From positions 992,001 to 1,056,000 of the forward strand of contig NZ_RBXB01000002.1 of assembly GCF_003634775.1 (NCBI RefSeq): a stretch of DNA of 64,000 bases. The letters run 5' to 3'. The DNA comes from Chryseobacterium defluvii. GTDB taxonomy: Bacteria > Bacteroidota > Bacteroidia > Flavobacteriales > Weeksellaceae. Both the position numbers and the translations under genes were made by a program. Numbering within the stretch: position 1 is the stretch's first letter; each line of letters opens with the position of its first letter. The notes beneath the pieces are model-generated. The model had not been told where the DNA came from. It saw only the letters and a list, made by a program, of their open reading frames with translations, and did no database searches. Shown one piece after another: positions 8,006 to 15,544 of this stretch.

Positions 8006-8061
8006 GCATGCTTTAATCTAGAGTTTCACAATTCGTTTTATTAACCACACAAGCACAAATT

Positions 8062-8676
8062 ATGAAAACGGTAAGCTGCATGAACATCAATGAGGCAATT
8101 TTGTACTCAGCCGGTGCAGAAAAAAAACAGTATAAGAAAGGTGATATTATTTTCCGCGAAAATGATTATGCACTTTACTATTTTCAGATCGCAGAAGGAA
8201 AAGTTAAACTGAATAATTATAACGATGAAGGGAAAGAATTCATCCATAATATATTGGGAAAGTACCAGAGTTTTGGAGATTCCCTGATATTTTTGAATGA
8301 ACAGTATCCCATGAATGCCATCGCGTTAACCCCCGTTGAAATTATCCGCCTTTCTAAAAATAATTTCATGGAATTGTTGAAGGAACGTCCTGAAATTTCA
8401 CTGGAAATGAATAAATGCCTTGCGCAGAAATTGTATTATAAGTCATTAATGATCCATAATCTTGCCTCTCAAAATCCTGTTTCCAGGATTAAAGGTTTAT
8501 TGGATTATTTAAAAAGCTACCACAAGGAGGATGCGCCTTATTCCTATCTTGTGGAAATAACAAGACAACAATTGGCCAATCTTACCGGATTACGGGTAGA
8601 AACTGTCATACGTTTCCTGAAAAAGATGGAAAAAGAGGGTATTTTGAAGATAGAAAACAAAAAAATTCTTTATTAA
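8062..8676 (+). CDS. Crp/Fnr-family regulator, paralog 2
   Basis: 204 residues with the same architecture as paralog 1 (EAILYSAGAEKKQYKKGDIIF, VKLNNYNDEGKEFIHNILG). The recognition segment is TRQQLANLTGLRVETVIRFLKKMEK. The cassette GDSLIFLNEQYPMNAIALT again lacks Arg-Ser, and there is no Fnr Cys cluster. The start may be ATG 8062 or ATG 8080; the latter aligns with the start of the paralogs. A tandem duplication of the previous gene, 56 bases downstream, is likely. A perfect Crp-type palindrome lies just after its stop (8685-8704), in the promoter of the KGG protein gene. Confidence 0.9.
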   Translation: MKTVSCMNINEAILYSAGAEKKQYKKGDIIFRENDYALYYFQIAEGKVKLNNYNDEGKEFIHNILGKYQSFGDSLIFLNEQYPMNAIALTPVEIIRLSKNNFMELLKERPEISLEMNKCLAQKLYYKSLMIHNLASQNPVSRIKGLLDYLKSYHKEDAPYSYLVEITRQQLANLTGLRVETVIRFLKKMEKEGILKIENKKILY

Positions 8677-8684
8677 TACTTCTG

Positions 8685-8704
8685 TTTATGACCCAAGTCA
8701 TAAA
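8685..8704. promoter_or_regulatory. Perfect Crp/Fnr-type palindrome upstream of the KGG stress protein
   Basis: TTTATGAC and GTCATAAA are separated by CCAA (8-4-8). The centre lies 29.5 bases before the -7 box at 8724-8731, so about 43 bases before the expected transcription start, a class II activator position. It shares its core with the 6578-6597 site. Confidence 0.75.
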
Positions 8705-8723
8705 AAAGTAAGTTATTCGGTTG

Positions 8724-8731
8724 TACATTTG
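8724..8731 (+). promoter_or_regulatory. -7 promoter box (TACATTTG) for the stress island
   Basis: TAnnTTTG match downstream of the Crp-type palindrome. The ATG of the KGG gene is at 8899, so the leader would be about 160 bases long. That leader holds no reading frame I can support. Confidence 0.6.
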
Positions 8732-8898
8732 ATGTATAAAATTTACAAAATATACTTAAGACCTCACATGAGAGGCAACATTTAAAGCTCTTTGGCTTTT
8801 CATATTCACGCATTTTAACCACACACATTTGTTGTTGTCCTGATGCTAGTTAGGGGACGACAGTACATCACTTAATATTAATTATAAAAAATTTAGTT

Positions 8899-9567
8899 AT
8901 GAACACTAGAAATTCAAGAAATCGTAGCTCAAGAAACAATTCTTCTCACAGTGATTCCCGGTCAACTCTTGAAGAAGTATATCAATTAGGGTATGACCAT
9001 GGTTATAATGATGCATCGCAGGATGAAGATTATGATGATGACTTCTCAGATTTTGAGGATTATTATGAAGATTATGAAAACGAAAATGATGATGAGTATG
9101 ATGAAGACCAAGACTACGATGGTGAAGATTACAGTGATGATACCAGAGGAAACCAGCAGAGAGACAACCAGGGAAGATTTACTTCCGGTGTAGGCAGAGG
9201 CGGTTCCCGTGGCAGTTTAGGCTCCGGTAGAGACGGAAATGGAGGAAGAGGAAGATCTTCATCAGGAAACGGCACCTCAAGAAGAGGCTTTGCTTCCATG
9301 AGTAAAGCCGAACGTACCAGAATTGCACGTATGGGAGGGCAAGCCTCTCATGGCGGCGGAAGAACCAGGGGTTCGAATTCCGGATCAGGAAATAGCAGCG
9401 GTTCAGGTCAAGGTTCCAACTCAGGATCACAGGCATCCGGAAGAGGTTTTGCTTCCATGAGTAAAGCCGGACGTACGAGATTTGCTCGTATGGGCGGACA
9501 AACATCTCATGGCGGCGGAAGGTCCTCCGGAAGATCCGGATTTGGAGGCAGACGTAACAATTCATAA
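8899..9567 (+). CDS. KGG-motif (GsiB-like) stress protein with acidic N-terminal region
   Basis: 222 residues, low complexity. Residues 41-81 are almost entirely Asp/Glu/Tyr. Residues 82-127 are Gly/Arg/Ser-rich. Two copies of the stress-induced KGG-type motif (GFASMSKAxRTRxARMGGQ plus SHGGG) lie at about 128-155 and 181-208. The copies are also nearly identical at DNA level, so the duplication is recent. Proteins with this motif (GsiB, YciG) are induced by general stress and desiccation and are hydrophilic and probably disordered. A charge-segregated acidic and basic layout could favour condensation or nucleic-acid binding (inference). Expression is probably driven by the Crp-type promoter at 8685-8731. 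Confidence 0.8.
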   Translation: MNTRNSRNRSSRNNSSHSDSRSTLEEVYQLGYDHGYNDASQDEDYDDDFSDFEDYYEDYENENDDEYDEDQDYDGEDYSDDTRGNQQRDNQGRFTSGVGRGGSRGSLGSGRDGNGGRGRSSSGNGTSRRGFASMSKAERTRIARMGGQASHGGGRTRGSNSGSGNSSGSGQGSNSGSQASGRGFASMSKAGRTRFARMGGQTSHGGGRSSGRSGFGGRRNNS

Positions 9568-9579
9568 TTCTTTTTCCAT

Positions 9580-9617
9580 GATTGCCTCTTTATGGTAAAG
9601 TAAAGAGGTAATCTTTT
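9580..9617 (+). terminator. Hairpin terminator or attenuator after the KGG gene
   Basis: GATTGCCTCTTTA pairs with TAAAGAGGTAATC across an 8-base loop and is followed by TTTT. It lies between the KGG gene and the YciF-type gene, so it may adjust relative expression. Confidence 0.65.
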
Positions 9618-9641
9618 CAACATTAAACACCACATTACATT

Positions 9642-10229
9642 ATGGCAACTAAAACAGCAGAAAACAACATGATAACAGCTGCAGAGAAAAAAAGCTCGGT
9701 AGACAATGCAACTGTGAAATCGAATGAAATGAAAAACTCTCCCCTGCATAAGTTTTTTGTAGATGCCCTCAAAGACATTTACTATGCAGAAAATGCAATC
9801 ATTGACGCATTGGAAAAAATACACGATGCAGCCACTACGGAAGAATTAAAAGAAGCTTTTGAAGACCATCAGCTTCAGACCAAAAAGCATATAAGCCGTT
9901 TGGAAAAAGTCTTCAAGCTGATCGATGAAAAACCTGAGAAAAAAGAATGTGAAGCTATAAAAGGGCTCATAAAAGAAGGCGAAGAAGTTATAAAATCCAC
10001 TCCGGAAGGTTCTATGACCCGTGATGCAGCCCTGATTATTGCAGCACAGAAAGTAGAACATTATGAAATTGCAACCTATGGCGGACTTGCTCAACTGGCA
10101 ATTACCATGGGCCATGACAAAGCCGCTGATTTATTGGAAAAGACATTACAGGAAGAAGAAGACACCGATTATAACCTTACTGAAATTGCTGAAACCTTCA
10201 TCAATTTCGATGCAGAACAGGAAGGTTAA
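9642..10229 (+). CDS. YciE/YciF (DUF892) ferritin-like stress protein
   Basis: 195 residues. After a ~30-residue flexible N-terminus comes the DUF892 four-helix fold (HKFFVDALKDIYYAENAIIDALEKI, HQLQTKKHISRLEKVF, AAQKVEHYEIATYGGLAQLA). Diiron-type carboxylates and His are visible in YYAENAI, the E-x-x-H segment around KVEHYEIATYG, and the C-terminal helix TLQEEEDTDYNL. Family members are diiron proteins induced by stress in enterobacteria. Its neighbours (KGG protein and catalase) fit protection against oxidative or desiccation stress. A paralog is at 45661-46230. Confidence 0.9.
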   Translation: MATKTAENNMITAAEKKSSVDNATVKSNEMKNSPLHKFFVDALKDIYYAENAIIDALEKIHDAATTEELKEAFEDHQLQTKKHISRLEKVFKLIDEKPEKKECEAIKGLIKEGEEVIKSTPEGSMTRDAALIIAAQKVEHYEIATYGGLAQLAITMGHDKAADLLEKTLQEEEDTDYNLTEIAETFINFDAEQEG

Positions 10230-10245
10230 TCCTAAAAACATATTG

Positions 10246-10281
10246 AGCCATGTAGGGTAAAAACTCTATGTGGCTTATTTA
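10246..10281 (+). terminator. Weak hairpin after the YciF-type gene
   Basis: GAGCCATGTAG pairs with CTATGTGGCTT, allowing two G-U pairs, and is followed by ATTT. It could be a weak terminator or a processing site. Confidence 0.4.
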
Positions 10282-10300
10282 ACCAAGAATACTCAAATCA

Positions 10301-10603
10301 ATGAACAAACAGAAGATCTTAAAAACACTAAGGACTGAACATTTTATTAAAGTGGCAAATAAAGGGGATTGGTTTGAAGATGGAGCCGTAATCTATGCAA
10401 GAGAGATAAGAGAAAATATTTTCCTGCTCTTTGTGATTGTAAAAGATGTAAACATTGAAAATATCCAGGCACTCATTGCCCATTTTGATAGTTTCCAGAG
10501 TATCGGAAGAAAGGAGCCCATACAAGTCATGTTTTATCTGTCCATTAAAGAAAAAGAAGACCTCCATTATTTTGAAAAGTATTTGAAAGTCGCTAATAAT
10601 TAA
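10301..10603 (+). CDS. Hypothetical protein (100 aa) in the stress island
   Basis: Not recognised. It is a small soluble protein, MNKQKILKTLRTEHFIKVANKGDWF..., with alternating hydrophobic strands in the middle (AVIYAREIRENIFLLFVIVKDVNI) and a helical end. No signal peptide or Cys motif. It sits between the YciF-type gene and another unknown, co-directional and 72 bases after the former, so it is probably co-expressed with stress genes. An A-rich leader precedes the ATG. Confidence 0.65.
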   Translation: MNKQKILKTLRTEHFIKVANKGDWFEDGAVIYAREIRENIFLLFVIVKDVNIENIQALIAHFDSFQSIGRKEPIQVMFYLSIKEKEDLHYFEKYLKVANN

Positions 10604-10618
10604 AAAACTGAGTAAGCT

Positions 10619-11005
10619 ATGATTTTTGAAACCGACGCTTTAAAGTATTCTGATCTGAATAATAAAAACAATGTAATTGAAAACGAATCCTTGTTTCCCA
10701 GTGTGATCAATTCTTACGGAGTAACGGCATTCCTGATAAAATCCCTGGAAAAAGTAAAGAACAATGCAAAATGTGAAATTTTAAAAAAGGTTATAGACAC
10801 TTACATTCAGGAATATATTGTACATATCAGCCAATATCATAATGAAAATTCGGGGAACATTGTTTATACCGGTTCCGAAATAAAAATGGATGACCCTTAT
10901 TTTACCATTTATGCCAAAACCGCCTATTATAAGGTTTTAAAAGAAGAAGAATACCTAAATAAACTTTTAAACACCCTTGATATAGAAAGGAATTATACAG
11001 AATAG
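10619..11005 (+). CDS. Hypothetical helical protein (128 aa) upstream of katE
   Basis: Not recognised. It appears mostly alpha-helical, with segments SYGVTAFLIKSLEKVKNNA, ILKKVIDTYIQEYIVHISQ and a C-terminal helix TAYYKVLKEEEYLNKLLNTL. His and Glu residues in IVHISQYHNEN are loosely reminiscent of ferritin-like folds, but the pattern is not convincing. It starts 16 bases after the previous unknown gene and 69 bases before katE, so the three are probably one transcript. Confidence 0.65.
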   Translation: MIFETDALKYSDLNNKNNVIENESLFPSVINSYGVTAFLIKSLEKVKNNAKCEILKKVIDTYIQEYIVHISQYHNENSGNIVYTGSEIKMDDPYFTIYAKTAYYKVLKEEEYLNKLLNTLDIERNYTE

Positions 11006-11073
11006 CAGGAATAAAGCGCGCTTTTCAGCAGCTTTTTGAATCTTGAAACACCAACCATAAAAAATATTACGAT

Positions 11074-13212
11074 ATGAAAAATGATGGCCACAACAAAAAA
11101 ACAGAACAGTTAGATTCATTAAGCACATCCAATGAGAACGAACAACTAACTACCAATCAAGGTCTTAAAATCAACAATAATCAGGATTCCTTAAAGTCAG
11201 GGGACAGAGGGCCCACTTTATTGGAAGATTTTATTTTAAGGGAAAAAATCACCCATTTCGATCATGAAAGGATTCCTGAAAGAATAGTTCATGCCCGTGG
11301 TTCAGGCGCCCATGGAGTCTTTAAACTCACTAAAAGTCTTGAAAAATATACCAAGGCAGGTTTTTTAAGAGAACTAGGCAAAGAAACTCCTGTATTTGTA
11401 AGATTTTCAACCGTTGCAGGAAGCAGGGGAAGTACAGATTTAGCCCGGGATGTCAGAGGATTTGCCATAAAGTTTTATACGGAAGAAGGCAATTATGACC
11501 TCGTAGGCAATAATATGCCTGTATTTTTCATTCAGGATGCCATTAAATTCCCCGATTTGGTACATGCTGTAAAACCTGAGCCGGACAATGAAATCCCCCA
11601 GGCCGCTTCTGCCCACGATACATTTTGGGATTTTATCTCCCTGATGCCAGAAAGCATGCATATGATCATGTGGCTGATGAGTGACAGGGCTATTCCGCGA
11701 AGCTTCAGAATGATGGAAGGCTTCGGAGTACATTCTTTTAAATTTATTAATGATGAAGGGGATGCTCATTTCGTGAAATTCCACCTTAAACCTAAATTAG
11801 GAATTCATTCCGTGGCATGGGATGAAGCTCAGAAGATTTCCGGAGTAGATCCGGACTTTCACAGACGGGATCTGTGGGAAGCCATCGAAAACGGGGCATT
11901 CCCAGAGTGGGATCTTGGAGTACAGCTCGTTCCTGAAGCTGATGAACACAAGTTTGATTTTGACCTTCTGGATCCTACTAAAATCATTCCTGAAGAAGAG
12001 GTTCCTGTAGAACTGATAGGTACTTTAACACTAAATAAAAATCCTGATAACTTTTTTGCAGAAACCGAACAGATTGCTTTTCATCCCGGTCATTTGGTTC
12101 CCGGCATAGATTTCAGCAATGATCCTTTACTGCAGGGAAGATTATTTTCATATACAGACACTCAGTTATCCAGACTGGGATCACCTAATTTCCATGAAAT
12201 CCCTATCAACAGATCCCTCAATACCGTTCACAATAATCAGCGGGACGGGCACATGAGGCAGCAGATCGTGAAAGGTAAGGTAAGTTATGAGCCTAATTCA
12301 ATCGGAGGCGGGTGCCCATTCCAGGCGATGATGAAAGAAGGAGGGTTTGCGTCTCATCAGGAAAGAATTTCTGGAAGTAAGGTAAGAGAACGAAGCAAAA
12401 GCTTTGTAGATCATTATTCCCAGGCCAAATTATTTTACAACAGCCAGTCAACCCCGGAAAAAATGCATCTTCAGAACGCCCTCATTTTTGAGCTATCAAA
12501 AGTTACAATTCCGGAGATAAGAGAAAGAATGGTAGGTCAGCTCGCTTTTATTGATATGTTTTTAGCATGGAGAGTCGCTGAAAAGCTAGGCTTGGAAGTT
12601 AAAAAACTGGACTGGCCCAATCAAAGTTTACCTGCTGACAGCAATCTCATAGAGCTGCAAAGTGAGGAAAGAGAGCCCAATACTAAAATCTCTGAAGCAC
12701 TAAGTATGAAGAATACGGTCAAGGATACCATTAAGAGCCGGAAAATAGGTTTCATTATGGGGAACGGAGCAGATACGGAAGTAATCAATGTACTGAAAAA
12801 TAAGCTTGAAGAAGCCGGAGCTGTTGTTGAAATCATTGCTCCTAGTTTAGCCCCGGTGAAAACCGGTGACGGAACCGTATTCATCCCAAAACATTCCCTT
12901 ACCAGCACTGCAAGTGTATGTTTTGATGCCTTATATATTGCTGCCGGGGAAAATTCCACAAAAGAACTTTTAATTCCGGAAAACAAACATCTCGTGCTGC
13001 ACTTTATCAATGAAGCGTATAAACATTGCAAGGCCATTTATTTCGGTGCGGAAACGGATGCATTATATAAAAACAGCAATGTAAGTTTGAGAAAACATGA
13101 AGATCCCGCTATCATCACACCGCAGGAGAAAGACCCTGAAGAAAAATTCATAGAGGCCATTGCCCGGCACAGGGTATGGGATCTTGAACTGGAACGAAAC
13201 ACCCATGCTTAA
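11074..13212 (+). CDS. katE: Large-subunit catalase of the KatE/HPII clade
   Basis: Heme catalase, 2 H2O2 to 2 H2O plus O2; cytosolic. It has 712 residues, slightly shorter than E. coli HPII (753). The catalytic His73 lies in RIVHARGSGAHG, the active-site Asn at 146-147 (DLVGNNMPVFF) and the proximal heme Tyr360 in RLFSYTDTQ. The last ~150 residues (from about 555, SRKIGFIMGNGADTEVINVLKNKL) form the DJ-1/PfpI-like flavodoxin domain typical of this clade. The first 45 residues are polar and disordered. The neighbours (YciF, KGG, PPOX) make a stationary-phase or oxidative-stress role likely. Confidence 0.97.
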   Translation: MKNDGHNKKTEQLDSLSTSNENEQLTTNQGLKINNNQDSLKSGDRGPTLLEDFILREKITHFDHERIPERIVHARGSGAHGVFKLTKSLEKYTKAGFLRELGKETPVFVRFSTVAGSRGSTDLARDVRGFAIKFYTEEGNYDLVGNNMPVFFIQDAIKFPDLVHAVKPEPDNEIPQAASAHDTFWDFISLMPESMHMIMWLMSDRAIPRSFRMMEGFGVHSFKFINDEGDAHFVKFHLKPKLGIHSVAWDEAQKISGVDPDFHRRDLWEAIENGAFPEWDLGVQLVPEADEHKFDFDLLDPTKIIPEEEVPVELIGTLTLNKNPDNFFAETEQIAFHPGHLVPGIDFSNDPLLQGRLFSYTDTQLSRLGSPNFHEIPINRSLNTVHNNQRDGHMRQQIVKGKVSYEPNSIGGGCPFQAMMKEGGFASHQERISGSKVRERSKSFVDHYSQAKLFYNSQSTPEKMHLQNALIFELSKVTIPEIRERMVGQLAFIDMFLAWRVAEKLGLEVKKLDWPNQSLPADSNLIELQSEEREPNTKISEALSMKNTVKDTIKSRKIGFIMGNGADTEVINVLKNKLEEAGAVVEIIAPSLAPVKTGDGTVFIPKHSLTSTASVCFDALYIAAGENSTKELLIPENKHLVLHFINEAYKHCKAIYFGAETDALYKNSNVSLRKHEDPAIITPQEKDPEEKFIEAIARHRVWDLELERNTHA

Positions 13213-13301
13213 ATAATCAAAACACCCTTCACACCACCACTTTACATATGAATTATGAAAGCATGACAGTGCCATAGTATAGATCAGCTGACAGATCTTG
13301 T

Positions 13302-13428
13302 ATAACCCGGACGGGGCATACTGGGTGATGATGACCCTAATGATCTACCGATAGATGATCTTGCAAAGGTTAGGAAATCTTCGATAAAAAGAAGACGGAT
13401 GTGTAAAAGCAGTGCTTGATCCATGGAA
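13302..13428 (+). pseudogene. Possible remnant of a small protein gene
   Basis: After a TAA at about 13300 the frame reads PGRGILGDDDPNDLPIDD, then LAKVRKSSIKRRRMCKSSA, and ends at TGA. The composition looks like protein (GDDDPND, then a basic tail), but no start codon is available in frame and a stop precedes it, so it may be the 3' end of a decayed small gene. The rest of the 267-base gap between katE and the CinA-like gene shows nothing I can support. Confidence 0.25.
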
Positions 13429-13479
13429 CAGGCAATGTTCTGAAAATAATGTAAACCAATCACTTTAAATAGAAGTATT

Positions 13480-13980
13480 ATGGAATTTCAAAAAAATCTT
13501 TTAGAATATATAAGCGAGTCATTAATGACTACAGATGAGACTATTTCCGTTGCTGAAAGTGTAACTTCAGGCTTACTACAGCTTGCTTTTTCACAAATGC
13601 CCAATGCATCCCTGTTTTATATGGGGGGAATTACAGCATATTCATTACCGGAAAAAGTAAGACTCTTAAAAGTCGACAGAGCAGAGGCAGAAGAATGTGA
13701 CTGTGTTTCGGAAAACATTGTGGAAACCATGGCATTAAATGTCGCCGAAATGTTTAAAACCGACTGGTCTATTGCCACTACCGGATATTGTACACCCATA
13801 CGAAGTTCTTCATATAAAATTTTTGCTTACTTCTCCTTTTCCTATAAAGGAGAAATCGTTCTTACGAAAAAACTTGAACTGCACCCCAAAACTCAGGCCC
13901 TGAATGCTCAGTTATATTATACAGAATTCATTTTGGGGTGCTTTAAAAGTGAAATGAACAGGCTATTAATATTAAAATAA
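13480..13980 (+). CDS. CinA C-terminal-like protein (nicotinamide-nucleotide amidohydrolase type)
   Basis: 166 residues, corresponding to the stand-alone CinA/PncC domain (SVAESVTSGLLQLAFSQMPNASLFYMGGITAYS). The family deamidates NMN in pyridine nucleotide recycling. The SVAESVTSG motif matches the conserved catalytic region (usually AESxTGG), but here the Thr-Gly-Gly is Thr-Ser-Gly, and the second conserved segment reads IATTGYCTPIRSS rather than the usual GxAGP type. Activity is therefore uncertain. It lies 3 bases upstream of an SDR gene in the stress island. Confidence 0.75.
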   Translation: MEFQKNLLEYISESLMTTDETISVAESVTSGLLQLAFSQMPNASLFYMGGITAYSLPEKVRLLKVDRAEAEECDCVSENIVETMALNVAEMFKTDWSIATTGYCTPIRSSSYKIFAYFSFSYKGEIVLTKKLELHPKTQALNAQLYYTEFILGCFKSEMNRLLILK

Positions 13981-13983
13981 AGG

Positions 13984-14784
13984 ATGATGGAACGTAAAAA
14001 TCAATATGTCCTTATTACAGGAGCTACCAGCGGAATCGGATATGAACTGGCTAAATTATTTGCTAAAAGCGGATATGATCTTGTTATTGTTGCCCGAAAT
14101 CATGAAGACCTGAATAATAAAGCGGAAGAATTCAGAAAATACGGAGTCAATGTCATCTGTATTTCGAAAAATTTATTCCTGCCGGATGAAGTTTATTCCC
14201 TGTATTCAGAACTTCAGCAGAACGGAATAAGTCCGGAAATCCTTGTTAATGATGCCGGACAGGGAGTATTTGGAAAATTTCAGGATACCGATATTCACCG
14301 GGAAGTAGATATCGTTAACCTCAATATTGTTTCAGTCATCATATTAACCAAATTATTTATTAAAGACCGTCTTCCAAAAGGATCCGGAAAAGTCTTAAAT
14401 CTGGCATCCATTGCCAGCAAAGCACCGGGTCCATGGCATTCGGTGTATCATGGTACCAAAGCTTTTGTACTATCCTGGTCCGAAGCCATACGGGAAGAGT
14501 TGAAAGAAACAGGAATTACCGTAACAGCGCTTCTACCGGGGCCAACAGATACGGATTTCTTCAATAAAGCCGATATGAACGACAGCAAAATCCTTCAGGA
14601 TAAAGATAACCTTGCCTCTCCTGAAGAAGTAGCTATAGATGGCTTCAATGCATTGATGAATGGAGATGATAAAGTAATCTCAGGAATAAAAAACAAGCTG
14701 AATGCCGCTATGATCAATCTTACGACAGACAGCATGGCTGCCCATAGAATGGGAGAAATGCAAAAACCGGTAACTGAAAAATAG
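13984..14784 (+). CDS. Short-chain dehydrogenase/reductase (SDR)
   Basis: NAD(P)-dependent oxidoreductase of 266 residues. The Rossmann motif is TGATSGIG near the N-terminus, VNDAGQG stands in place of the usual NNAG, and the catalytic Tyr/Lys lie in SVYHGTKAF. The C-terminus is unusually Met/Asn-rich (LNAAMINLTTDSMAAHRMGEM). It begins 3 bases after the CinA-like gene and ends 7 bases before a second SDR gene. The substrate is unknown. Confidence 0.9.
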   Translation: MMERKNQYVLITGATSGIGYELAKLFAKSGYDLVIVARNHEDLNNKAEEFRKYGVNVICISKNLFLPDEVYSLYSELQQNGISPEILVNDAGQGVFGKFQDTDIHREVDIVNLNIVSVIILTKLFIKDRLPKGSGKVLNLASIASKAPGPWHSVYHGTKAFVLSWSEAIREELKETGITVTALLPGPTDTDFFNKADMNDSKILQDKDNLASPEEVAIDGFNALMNGDDKVISGIKNKLNAAMINLTTDSMAAHRMGEMQKPVTEK

Positions 14785-14791
14785 GATAAAT

Positions 14792-15544
14792 ATGGGGAAC
14801 TTAAAATTATTGGATAAAGTAGTCCTTATTACGGGAGCGGATAGTGGAATAGGTAAAGCAACAGCCTTACTTTTCGCTAAGGAAGGCGCAGACATCGCCA
14901 TCATCTATTATGAAGATCATGAAAGTGCTGAAAAAGCCAAGGATGAAATTACTGCATTAGGACGGAAATGTATTCTTTTTTCCGGAGATATCAATGATTA
15001 TGAATTCTGCGAACAGACTGTTGAAAAAGTAATTGCAGAATTGGGTAAAATTGATATCCTGATCAACAATGCAGGGGTACAGTTTCCTTCCGATAAGATT
15101 GAAGAACTTGAAGAAGAAAACATCAGAAAAACTTTTGATTCCAATATTGTAGGAATGATCCTGCTGACAAAAGTTGTGTTTCCGTATTTAAAAGAAGGGG
15201 GAAGCATTGTCAATACAACTTCTGCCGTAGCATATCAGGGACATCCTGAATTACTTGATTATTCCGCAACCAAAGGGGCTATTGTTTCTTTTACCCGTTC
15301 TCTTGCATTACAGGCAAAGCAGAAAGGAATCCGTGTCAATGCGGTTGCACCAGGACCGGTTGCCACACCATTAACAAAAGAAACATTCGGAGAGGAAGAA
15401 GAAGATTATAGCAAACCGCCTTTACAACGAAATGCTTCCACGGAAGAAATTGCACCAAGCTTTTTATTCCTGGTTTCAGATGAAGCCGCTCAAATCACGG
15501 GGCAGGTGATTCATCCAAACGGAGGTTTAATAGTTAATGGTTAA
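14792..15544 (+). CDS. SDR oxidoreductase, general-stress (YhdF/YdaD-like) type
   Basis: 250 residues. The cofactor motif is TGADSGIGKA, with NNAGVQ and catalytic YSATKGAIVSF, and the C-terminus ends ITGQVIHPNGGLIVNG. This subgroup (often annotated as glucose dehydrogenase-like or general stress protein 39) accompanies stress loci. The fold and catalytic Tyr/Lys are clear; the substrate is not. Its 3' end overlaps the amylase start region by 8 bases if the amylase starts at 15537. Confidence 0.9.
   Translation: MGNLKLLDKVVLITGADSGIGKATALLFAKEGADIAIIYYEDHESAEKAKDEITALGRKCILFSGDINDYEFCEQTVEKVIAELGKIDILINNAGVQFPSDKIEELEEENIRKTFDSNIVGMILLTKVVFPYLKEGGSIVNTTSAVAYQGHPELLDYSATKGAIVSFTRSLALQAKQKGIRVNAVAPGPVATPLTKETFGEEEEDYSKPPLQRNASTEEIAPSFLFLVSDEAAQITGQVIHPNGGLIVNG

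Noticed and set aside
9179..9565. Minus-strand frame over the KGG protein
   Set aside because: Shadow caused by the repetitive, Gly/Arg-rich coding sequence.
13266..13282. Partial match to the Crp-type palindrome (ATGACAGTGCCATA)
   Set aside because: The right half does not fit GTCAT with a 4-base spacer, and no -7 box is at the expected distance.
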